Part shown: positions 57,717 to 64,000 of the stretch, in pieces
Position numbering within the stretch: position 1 is the first letter of the stretch
Layout: each line of letters begins with the position of its first letter
Assembly (NCBI RefSeq): GCF_040448695.1
Contig: NZ_CP159307.1
Span: 1,302,001-1,366,000, forward strand
Length of the DNA stretch: 64,000 nt
Reading direction: 5' to 3'
From: Dehalogenimonas sp. 4OHTPN
Lineage (GTDB): Bacteria; Chloroflexota; Dehalococcoidia; Dehalococcoidales; Dehalococcoidaceae
Made by a program: the position numbers and the translations under genes
The notes under the pieces: generated by a model
Told to the model about the DNA's origin: nothing
The model's database searches: none
The model's input: only the letters and a program-made list of their open reading frames with translations

Positions 57717-57833
57717 CTATTTTACTTTCTTTTCGAGTTCATCAACCTTCTTTTTCATCTGCCAATCGATGAACGAATGAACCACAGCCCATCCCACTAG
57801 GAAGACCACGACCCATTGCTCCCAAGAATCCAT
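57717..57833 (-). CDS. 38-residue single-pass membrane protein
   Basis: ATG 57833 to TAG 57717, with GGAGG seven bases before the ATG. It begins 'MDSWEQWVVVFLVGWAVVHS', a membrane helix rich in Trp, then 'FIDWQMKKKVDELEKKVK', a short charged helix. No family recognised. It stands alone between the serS terminator and the flavoprotein gene. Confidence 0.6.
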   Translation of the reverse strand: MDSWEQWVVVFLVGWAVVHSFIDWQMKKKVDELEKKVK

Positions 57834-57897
57834 TTTTTTACCTCCGAATTAATCGTTAGAACGATTATAGGAGCGCCGTAAAAGCCTGTCAAAGGGT

Positions 57898-58941
57898 TCA
57901 CGTTTCTTTTCTGCTGGGGCTCTTATCTTTGCTGGCTAGGTTATCGAGAAAGTCCCTAGCACCTTGAATGGCGAGCCCCATCAGTTCAAACAGATTCGGC
58001 TGCAGCCCAATGGTTTCCAGCGCTTGCTTCGGAAGAAAAATGTCTGATGACGACAGCAGATTGCCTGCCATCAGATGATTCAGTGCGGCAGCCTCTTTCA
58101 TCATATAGCCATATTTTTTCAAAACGGCTTTTGAGTAGTCATCCTCTGAGTCCCAGTTTTCGACCAACAGCTTTGCGGAGGTCATCGCCGGTATAATTCC
58201 AGCCGCAGTCACCGGGTCCACCAGGCCTATGGCCTCGCCAATTCCCCAAATTCTGCCTTGAACGAAGGGATGAGCCTGACCATGACAACGTATTTCCCCC
58301 CGGCAACTGCAAACAGCGTTATCTTGAGCTATCCCCCCGGTGACGCATTTGAGTGCTTGCCTGGCAGCATCATACCCGAACGGAGATAGCGAACCCACAT
58401 GAACTTCGCCGCTTCCAGCCGGGAACAACCATGAGTATCCGCCGTGGGGGCTGAGTACGGCGGTCGGTGCTTGAGGAGTTTTTGCCTTGAGTCTTATCTG
58501 GACGGCATAGACAACCGGGAACAACTCCACTGCGGGCAGGAAGGCTCGCTTGTATCCGGTGGCATCGATGACCCTGTCGAAATCACCAAGATTCATTGTA
58601 TCGGGCTCATGCAACAGGACACTGCCCGTCAAGTCGCGGATGAAAGCTGGTTTATCAATTATCGCCAAATCCGCTTTGAGCCGTCGTCCGTTCACCACTA
58701 CATGGTCATACTTCCCGAGGAAGTATTTGTCAGCAGTCAAACGGACCTCACCGCTGAGCGATTCGAATAAGGGCCTGGAAAGCCCCCAGGCGCAGCCCTT
58801 CAACCCGCATGCATTCGCCGAGGGCCAGTCAGAAAGTGTGACCTGGCTTTGCGGCCGCCGCTGCCTCAGTAACCGAAAAAGGTAACTCCCGCCGCTGCCG
58901 CAACCCATAATCGCAATCCGTTCTGTCACAGGATTTGCCAC
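57898..58941 (-). CDS. FAD-dependent oxidoreductase of the geranylgeranyl reductase type
   Basis: A 347-residue flavoprotein. It begins with a Rossmann motif 'IAIMGCGSGGSYLFRLLR' and has a late 'GIGEAIGLVDPVTAAGIIPAM' as second FAD motif, in the place of the more usual 'GDAAG'. It is distantly related to the flavoprotein at 38666-39829. Several Cys cluster in 'CSCRGEIRCHG' near residue 215, which could bind a metal. A downstream (minus-strand upstream) neighbour, 13 bases away, encodes a cysteine-cluster protein. Substrate unknown. Confidence 0.75.
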   Translation of the reverse strand: MANPVTERIAIMGCGSGGSYLFRLLRQRRPQSQVTLSDWPSANACGLKGCAWGLSRPLFESLSGEVRLTADKYFLGKYDHVVVNGRRLKADLAIIDKPAFIRDLTGSVLLHEPDTMNLGDFDRVIDATGYKRAFLPAVELFPVVYAVQIRLKAKTPQAPTAVLSPHGGYSWLFPAGSGEVHVGSLSPFGYDAARQALKCVTGGIAQDNAVCSCRGEIRCHGQAHPFVQGRIWGIGEAIGLVDPVTAAGIIPAMTSAKLLVENWDSEDDYSKAVLKKYGYMMKEAAALNHLMAGNLLSSSDIFLPKQALETIGLQPNLFELMGLAIQGARDFLDNLASKDKSPSRKET

Positions 58942-58954
58942 ATCTCATCGGTCA

Positions 58955-59563
58955 TCATAGTACCGGCGACGAAGAGTCGCCCCTGACTAGTGCAAGAGTT
59001 CCGAGAACCTTGAAGACCATCACGCCTACCGAGTAGTGACAGTCGGCAGCGGCTACCAGGGTATGTTTATGTTCAAGGTTTTCAGCCAACGGCCAGTCGC
59101 GACAGGTACGAGGCCGGATGTTGTAGATTGAGCAACGACCGGTTCGTTGATTCCACCAGCGGCAGGGGTTCGCTTGTTTCATGAACCATTGGCCAGCCCG
59201 GAGCTCAAAAAGGTCTTCTTTCTTCTGTTTAAGTTTCCGGCTGATCCGATCGACGTCATCCGGGAAAACATGGATGCTCTTGGTCTGCGCGCAACACCAG
59301 CCGCATCCGAGACATGCCGACGCCAGGCGCTTCATTAATCCGTGAGATTCCACGCCGACAATGTCGACGATCGAGATGATGCCCCGGAGTTCATGGTCCG
59401 GAATATCGCCTACAACCGCATTATGTCGTGTCCGAAGCACTTCAAAAATCTGCGATATATAAAAATCATAGCTCAACCCCGTGTTGCGGCTCTTGATCCC
59501 CGCAAGCCGTTCCATAGCTTCGAGATCATCGGGCTTGAATATCTTCGATAAAAGTTCGATCAT
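58955..59563 (-). CDS. YkgJ-family cysteine-cluster protein
   Basis: A 202-residue protein of the YkgJ/UPF0153 family of putative zinc- or iron-binding proteins. The conserved Cys sites are 'CLGCGWCCAQTK', then Cys in 'PCRWW' and 'GRCSIYNIRPRTCRDWP', i.e. the usual CxxCxxxC and later C...C pattern. Upstream of the FAD oxidoreductase by 13 bases on the same strand, so the two probably work as an electron-transfer or metal-dependent pair, an inference. Confidence 0.85.
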   Translation of the reverse strand: MIELLSKIFKPDDLEAMERLAGIKSRNTGLSYDFYISQIFEVLRTRHNAVVGDIPDHELRGIISIVDIVGVESHGLMKRLASACLGCGWCCAQTKSIHVFPDDVDRISRKLKQKKEDLFELRAGQWFMKQANPCRWWNQRTGRCSIYNIRPRTCRDWPLAENLEHKHTLVAAADCHYSVGVMVFKVLGTLALVRGDSSSPVL

Positions 59564-59616
59564 GGCTATTATTTCATATTAATCCGCGAAAACCGGTACA
59601 TTAGGAAGCGCTTGAT

Positions 59617-60633
59617 TCAAATCTCCCTGCCTACCGCTGAGGCAACCACCCGCAGTTCCTCCATGAGGCGGCTGAAATCAGATGGCGTCAATGACTGCAA
59701 TCCGTCTACTAACGCCTCCTTGGGGTTTGGGTGCACTTCTATCAACAAACCGTCGGCCCCAGCCGCTACCGCCGCCTTTGCCATCGCCGGCACCAGGGCA
59801 TAGTGGCCCGCGGCATGGCTTGGATCTACCACTACGGGCAAGTGACTGAAGCGCTTGATAACTGGGATCGCGGAAATGTCGAGGGAAAAACGAGTGCTGG
59901 TCTCAAAAGTGCGGATGCCGCGTTCGCACAAAATGACCTGATCGTTGCCGCCGGCCAGAAGATAGTCCGCCGCCGTCAACCACTCATCAATGGTGGATGA
60001 CAATCCGCGCTTGAGCAGCACCGGCTTTTTTTGCCTGCCCACAGCGGTAAGCAAGGCATAATTCTGCATATTTCTGGCACCGATCTGCAAGATATCGACG
60101 CTTTCAGAAATATTCTCGACATCCCGCGGATCGACTACCTCGGAGATCACCGGCATACCGAATTCGTTCTTAGCCTTAGCCAGCAACTCTAGGCCGGTCT
60201 TTTCCAGTCCCTGGAAACTGAAAGGCGAAGTCCGAGGCTTATAGGCGCCGCCGCGCAACACGGTTGCTCCGGCCTTCTTGACGATTCTGGCAGCCTCGAA
60301 AAGCTGGGCTTCGCTTTCGACGGCGCAAGGGCCAGCCATTACCACTAATTTCCGACCGCCGATCTCGACGTTTGCGGATTTGACCACTGTCGGAAAAGGC
60401 TTGAATTCCCGGGCAGCCAATTTGTAGGGTTTCATTATCCGGGTGACTGATTCAACTTCAGGCAGAACGGCAAATAGATCCGGCGACAATTGACCTGTAT
60501 TGCTGCCCAGAAGGGCAACCACTGTTTTATCGGTGCCGAGGTTGAGTTGTACGCCTAAACCCAGCGATTTCGCCCTGGCTACAACCCCGTCAACCGATTC
60601 CCGGGCAGCGCCTTTCCTCATTTCGACAATCAT
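59617..60633 (-). CDS. aroF: 3-Deoxy-7-phosphoheptulonate synthase (class I beta)
   Basis: A 338-residue DAHP synthase, first enzyme of the shikimate pathway, condensing PEP and erythrose-4-phosphate. The TIM-barrel begins '[21 protein letters not shown]' and contains '[18 protein letters not shown]', '[13 protein letters not shown]', '[14 protein letters not shown]' and '[14 protein letters not shown]'. An N-terminal ~70-residue regulatory domain of the ferredoxin/ACT-like type precedes it. GGAG lies six bases before ATG 60633. Its leader has a terminator-like hairpin that also closes rpsU. Confidence 0.95.
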   Translation of the reverse strand: MIVEMRKGAARESVDGVVARAKSLGLGVQLNLGTDKTVVALLGSNTGQLSPDLFAVLPEVESVTRIMKPYKLAAREFKPFPTVVKSANVEIGGRKLVVMAGPCAVESEAQLFEAARIVKKAGATVLRGGAYKPRTSPFSFQGLEKTGLELLAKAKNEFGMPVISEVVDPRDVENISESVDILQIGARNMQNYALLTAVGRQKKPVLLKRGLSSTIDEWLTAADYLLAGGNDQVILCERGIRTFETSTRFSLDISAIPVIKRFSHLPVVVDPSHAAGHYALVPAMAKAAVAAGADGLLIEVHPNPKEALVDGLQSLTPSDFSRLMEELRVVASAVGREI

Positions 60634-60663
60634 TTCATTCTCCGTTGACGAACTATTTCGGTC

Positions 60664-60710
60664 TTGAAAAAAGCAAAAGGCCCCCTGCGATTGATGCTTC
60701 CGGAGGCCTT
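60664..60710 (-). terminator. Terminator or attenuator between rpsU and aroF
   Basis: On the minus strand AAGGCCTCC (60710-60702) pairs with GGGGGCCTT (60685-60677), one mismatch, then a T-rich tract (60676-60665) follows. A second hairpin CGGCTC-loop-GAGCCG (60729-60746) lies just upstream. It ends rpsU transcription, and because aroF begins 31 bases later it may also attenuate aroF. Confidence 0.7.
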
Positions 60711-60759
60711 AATGCGATATGGTATGTGCGGCTCATTTTCGAGCCGGCAACCCGTAATA

Positions 60760-60972
60760 CTAGCGGCGGGTGGTGACGCGCCGGGCAGCCTTTATGGCCG
60801 CGCGGCGGGTTGCGGTTTCCTTCCGCTTGCGGCGGGTTAACGGCTTTTCAAAACGGGAGCGGCGGCGGGCTTCGCGGATGACACCATCAAGCTGCACTTT
60901 GCGGTTAAAGCGCTTGAGCATCCCTTCGAAGCTTTCATTATACTCGGGTCTAACTTCTGTCAAGAAAATCAC
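60760..60972 (-). CDS. rpsU: Small ribosomal subunit protein bS21
   Basis: A 70-residue basic protein. 'EGMLKRFNRKVQLDGVIREARRRSRFEKP' matches the bS21 helices, summarised by RFxRKV and the Arg-rich end 'RRAAIKAARRVTTRR'. It binds the 30S platform. Start is GTG 60972 with GGGAAGG upstream; TTG a few codons in is possible. Confidence 0.93.
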   Translation of the reverse strand: MIFLTEVRPEYNESFEGMLKRFNRKVQLDGVIREARRRSRFEKPLTRRKRKETATRRAAIKAARRVTTRR

Positions 60973-61093
60973 CCCTTCCCGTCTGGAATAAAAGATGCGC
61001 GATTAGTTATTGTGGGCTAAAGGCGATTTTGTGTCAAGTCGGCTTGACCGAGCCGCCGCGTTGAGGTGCAAAGGCCGACAACGATTAATTTTA

Positions 61094-61122
61094 TTGAAAT
61101 ATCGGAAGACCAGGAATAGACT
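61094..61122 (+). promoter_or_regulatory. Promoter of the DUF4389 gene
   Basis: TTGAAA (61094-61099), 17-base spacer, TAGACT (61117-61122). The leader of about 20 bases contains TTAGGAGGT before ATG 61152. Confidence 0.65.
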
Positions 61123-61151
61123 ATATTCAGATTGTTTAGGAGGTCAAAAAC

Positions 61152-61787
61152 ATGGCCGAAAACCTAACCCGGTACCCCGCCAGCATGCAAATCGATTATC
61201 CTGATAAACCCAGAGACAAGGCGAGTGTGGCTTTCCGAATCTTTTTGGTGATACCCATTGCGATCATTCTGAGTATGATTAGCGGCGGGGTTAACCAGTA
61301 CACTATTGATAAGATCACTTATTCCTGGGGCGGTACTGGGGGCATCGTGGTCCTGGCGGTTGCTGCCATGATCCTTTTTCGGCAGAAATATCCCAAGTGG
61401 TGGTATGACTGGAACCTGGCATTAACCCGGTTCAGTACCCGGGTGGGTGCTTATTTTGCGTTGCTGCGCGATGAATACCCCTCAACCGATGAGGAACAAT
61501 CAGTTCACCTGGAGGTTGCTTATCCGGATACAAAGAAAGACCTCGTTCGCTGGATGCCGCTGGTCAAATGGTTTCTAGCAATCCCGCATTACGTGGTGCT
61601 GGCCTTCCTCAGCATAGCCGCGATCGTTTGTACTATTATCGCCTGGTTTACCATCCTTTTTACCGGCAAGCACCCGAGGGGATTATTTGATTTCGTCGTA
61701 GGTGTCATGCGCTGGGGAGTTCGGGTTTCAGCCTATGCCGTGTTGCTCACCACCGACCGTTACCCTCCATTCAGTTTAGATTCGTAG
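61152..61787 (+). CDS. DUF4389 membrane protein
   Basis: A 211-residue protein with a DUF4389 region ('VAFRIFLVIPIAIIL', 'WWYDWNLALTRFSTRVGAYF', 'PLVKWFLAIPHYVVLAFLS', 'GVMRWGVRVSAYAVLLTTDRYPPFSL'), each listed for its motif. It has about four membrane segments with two similar halves, each ending in a 'TR/RW..RV.AY' pattern. Function unknown; such proteins often appear in Actinobacteria and Chloroflexi. Confidence 0.82.
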   Translation: MAENLTRYPASMQIDYPDKPRDKASVAFRIFLVIPIAIILSMISGGVNQYTIDKITYSWGGTGGIVVLAVAAMILFRQKYPKWWYDWNLALTRFSTRVGAYFALLRDEYPSTDEEQSVHLEVAYPDTKKDLVRWMPLVKWFLAIPHYVVLAFLSIAAIVCTIIAWFTILFTGKHPRGLFDFVVGVMRWGVRVSAYAVLLTTDRYPPFSLDS

Positions 61788-61803
61788 AGACATCAGAAAT
61801 TTA

Positions 61804-61838
61804 AACACGAGGGCGATGTTCATCATCGCCCTCGTGTT
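61804..61838. terminator. Terminator after the DUF4389 gene
   Basis: AACACGAGGGCGATG (61804-61818) pairs perfectly with 61824-61838 around TTCAT, 17 bases after the stop. The 110 bases from there to resB show no gene. Confidence 0.85.
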
Positions 61839-61948
61839 ATGTTACGCGTTGTTAATGATCGGAGGTTGACCTAATCCAAGCAATCAGTCACTATTAATAG
61901 GGCTAACCGCTTTTTTAAGATAGCGGTCCAGTTAATCAGAAAGGGCGA

Positions 61949-63358
61949 ATGATTTTGAACGCAGTACTGCGGTTTTTTAGTTCGGTCAGGGTCGCTCTAT
62001 GGATCATTCTGCTTTTAGCAATCGTCAGCTTGTCCGGAACGCTTTTACGTCAAATGCCCCCGGTAGTGGCGGCAGATCCGGAGTTGGTACAGTTATGGCT
62101 GGAACAGGTTGCCCGTCCTGCATATGGGGGTCTAACCGGTGTCCTTGATTTCCTGGGGTTATTCGATGTATTCCATTCCCCAGTGTTCCTTGTTCTTGGC
62201 AGCCTGCTTATTGTCAGTATCACCGTGTGCTCCCTGAAACGGTGGCCCAGTCTGATCAAGATTTCCCGAGGTGTGGACAGTGAAGACGCTCTCCGATTGC
62301 TGGACAAAGGTCACGCCACCAGGGCTACCAGCCGCCTTTCAGCCGGAGACGGCGTTGCTGCCATAGAAAATTTCTTCACAAAGAGAAGCTATCGGCTGCG
62401 GCACCTGTCATCCGGTGAGGTGAAACTGTTCCTGGCAGACAAAAACCGATTAGCCCCTTGGGGAACCTACGCCATCCACTTGAGCCTGATATTACTGATC
62501 GCGGGTTACCTTGTCGGAAGTTATTCAGGATACTCCAACGATTCTTTTATCGTTGCCGAAGGCGAAACCCGGGACATCGGAGCCCCATATGGCATCTCCG
62601 TTCACCTTGAATCATTCGAGGATGAATACTACGCAACAGGGGCGCCCAAAGATTACAGGGCTCAGGTCCAGCTGCTATCCGCTGGAGTTGTCATCAAGGA
62701 AGGATTGATCCGTGTCAATTATCCGATGGAATACGGCGGCCTCCGGATATACCAGTCATTCTTCGGGTCAGCAGTAAGGATCGGGGTTGCCAATTCTTCG
62801 TCGGGCGTTGAGGTTTTCAATGGCTCCATCGCATTGGCTGACGGCTTCGCCGCGGAAGGGTATCAACGTTTTTCAGGCACCCTCGATCTCAATGCTCAAA
62901 ACCTGTTTGTTTACCTGATTTCACCCGCCGCCGGCGGCGACCCGGTGATTCCGGCTGACAGCATCCGCCTGGAGTTCTACGATGGGGAACAGCCGGAAGG
63001 TCAATTTATCGATTTTATCAATATCCCTATCGGACAGCATGCTGAATTCCAGGGATTGGTTTTCTCCCCCGAAGAGATGACCCAATTCTCCGGGTTCCAA
63101 CTGAGGGAGGACCCTGGGTTAGGACTAGTTTGGGCATCACTCGCCCTATTCATGCTCGGGCTGGTTTTAGTATTCTATTTCCCCCACCGTCAGATAATTG
63201 TTTCCATAAAGCCTGATACCAAGGGTAGCAGGATTAGTTTTACTGCGTTGGGCAAGAAAAACCAGTCTGCGATCGAAGAAATGGAAGCCTTTGGACGCGC
63301 TGTTGCGGCCACTGGGCAGATAGCACCAAAAACACCAGGAAAGGAAAACATGAACTGA
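61949..63358 (+). CDS. resB: ResB/CcsB-like cytochrome c assembly protein
   Basis: A 469-residue membrane protein. Two N-terminal helices ('FFSSVRVALWIILLLAIVSL' at about 9-28 and a second at about 76-96) and a third at about 172-190 ('AIHLSLILLIAGYLVGS') precede a large outer-face domain; the last helix is near residue 395 ('LGLVWASLALFMLGLVLVFYF'). 'LGTLLRQ'-type and 'NYPMEYGGLRIYQSFFGS' sequences mark ResB. With CcsA it forms the System II haem lyase. Its TGA overlaps the start of ccsA. Confidence 0.88.
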   Translation: MILNAVLRFFSSVRVALWIILLLAIVSLSGTLLRQMPPVVAADPELVQLWLEQVARPAYGGLTGVLDFLGLFDVFHSPVFLVLGSLLIVSITVCSLKRWPSLIKISRGVDSEDALRLLDKGHATRATSRLSAGDGVAAIENFFTKRSYRLRHLSSGEVKLFLADKNRLAPWGTYAIHLSLILLIAGYLVGSYSGYSNDSFIVAEGETRDIGAPYGISVHLESFEDEYYATGAPKDYRAQVQLLSAGVVIKEGLIRVNYPMEYGGLRIYQSFFGSAVRIGVANSSSGVEVFNGSIALADGFAAEGYQRFSGTLDLNAQNLFVYLISPAAGGDPVIPADSIRLEFYDGEQPEGQFIDFINIPIGQHAEFQGLVFSPEEMTQFSGFQLREDPGLGLVWASLALFMLGLVLVFYFPHRQIIVSIKPDTKGSRISFTALGKKNQSAIEEMEAFGRAVAATGQIAPKTPGKENMN

Positions 63359-64000
63359 TGCAGGCTATTTTCTTCTGGGGCAGTCTCCTGGCACTAGGTC
63401 TCATCTTCCTGTTACTGGTCGCCTATTTTCTGACGCTGCGCAGCAATAAGGGCATGGAAGCCGGCGCCACGCTGCGGCAAACGATGATGGGAATGCTGGT
63501 ACTTTCCTTCGTCCTCCTGAGCGGCTTAATCATCACCAGGTGGGTAGATACCGGTCACGGGCCATTTACCAGCATGTGGGAATTCGCCGTAGCTTTTGCC
63601 TGGGGAATAATCGGCCTTGGGCTGTTATACTGGATGCGCTATCGTCTGATGCTGGTCACCGGTGCCTCCGCGGTTGTTGCCCTCGCGCTAATCGGCTTTG
63701 GAGCCTACCTATTTGCCACCGGCGAGTTTGACCCCTCAGCCCCTTCTGACCTGGTGCCAGCACTGCAGCAAAGCTTCCTTTTGTCAACCCATGTGGCGGC
63801 CGCGGCTCTCTCCTACGGCGCTTTTGCTATAGGCTTTGTAGCTTCAATCATGTTCCTGTCCCAACGGAAACAGGCTAAACCCTGGATGCCGGCGCCGGAG
63901 ACATTGGACCGCCTCAGTTATCATACGGTCATCGTCGGGTTTCCCCTGCTCACTCTGGTTATCATTCTCGGCGCCATCTGGGCTGAGTATTCCTGGGGCC
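63358..64000 (+). CDS. ccsA: CcsA/ResC-like cytochrome c assembly protein (partial)
   Basis: The frame opens at ATG 63358, overlapping the resB stop (TGATG), and is still open at the window end; 214 residues are visible. At least six membrane segments are seen, with 'TSMWEFAVAFAWG', 'LSTHVAAAALSYGAFAIGFVA' (conserved His in the tryptophan-rich family) and 'LGAIWAEYSWG', the beginning of the WWD-like haem-handling signature. The rest lies beyond the window. Confidence 0.88.
   Translation, partial: MQAIFFWGSLLALGLIFLLLVAYFLTLRSNKGMEAGATLRQTMMGMLVLSFVLLSGLIITRWVDTGHGPFTSMWEFAVAFAWGIIGLGLLYWMRYRLMLVTGASAVVALALIGFGAYLFATGEFDPSAPSDLVPALQQSFLLSTHVAAAALSYGAFAIGFVASIMFLSQRKQAKPWMPAPETLDRLSYHTVIVGFPLLTLVIILGAIWAEYSWG

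Noticed and set aside
1-64000. tRNA, rRNA, CRISPR, insertion sequence or prophage
   Set aside because: No cloverleaf, rRNA segments, regular repeat-spacer arrays, transposase or phage motifs were seen in the gaps or frames.

Overview
The window looks like a chromosomal segment of an organohalide-respiring Dehalococcoidia bacterium (phylum Chloroflexota), most likely Dehalogenimonas or a close relative. The evidence is two Tat-exported reductive dehalogenases (RdhA), a radical SAM protein with a cobalamin-type N-terminal domain beside them, TatA, cobamide genes (cobO, cbiE), a GlmS/sugar-nucleotide cluster, and a moderately GC-rich base composition by eye (Dehalococcoides would be more AT-rich). 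No rRNA, tRNA, CRISPR array, insertion sequence or phage gene was seen. Taxonomy is inferred from gene content only.

Layout. 1-5.1 kb: end of inorganic pyrophosphatase, a shortened glycosyltransferase, and a three-gene cluster for activated amino sugars (two bifunctional nucleotidyl/acyltransferases and glmS). 5.1-8.7 kb: a universal stress protein, a PEBP-like protein, a HAD hydrolase and a Ku + ATP-ligase pair (non-homologous end joining). 8.8-13.4 kb: cobO, cbiE, lepA, hemW. 13.5-17 kb: a cell-division operon on the minus strand, read as a 70-aa protein, a truncated FtsA paralogue, ftsA, ftsZ and a winged-helix protein. 17-24.5 kb: DUF5343 protein, RNase H-fold nuclease, a membrane/EEP-phosphatase fusion, an EamA transporter, a DOMON membrane protein and an ABC-2 exporter. 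24.6-29.4 kb: a duplicated module of universal stress protein plus MHS-type major facilitator. 29.8-32 kb: isochorismatase-fold hydrolase, zinc ribbon protein, glycerate 2-kinase.

32-40.1 kb is the organohalide-respiration locus, mostly on the minus strand: radical SAM protein, an unknown lipoprotein, rdhA2, rdhA1 and a translationally coupled PstS-like binding protein, with a flavoprotein and tatA beyond. No rdhB membrane-anchor gene is visible. 40.2-47.7 kb holds msrB-msrA, a phosphoribosyltransferase, two tiny genes, a NarL-type two-component system with an extra receiver-only regulator, a hydrolase, an EamA transporter and a cyclase-family protein. 47.7-57.7 kb is housekeeping: dnaX-ybaB-recR-corA-csaA-alkD-recO, an HtrA protease, lysS (with a large insertion) and serS. 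57.7-64 kb: a 38-aa membrane protein, a flavoprotein/cysteine-cluster pair, DAHP synthase, rpsU, a DUF4389 protein and the start of a System II cytochrome c assembly operon (resB-ccsA).

Several promoters place the transcript start at or within a few bases of the start codon, so leaderless or near-leaderless mRNAs seem common here. The most unusual items are the RdhA/binding-protein coupling, the tandem repeats in the rdhA2 leader, the truncated FtsA paralogue, the LysRS insertion, the membrane/EEP fusion and the duplicated Usp-MHS modules.
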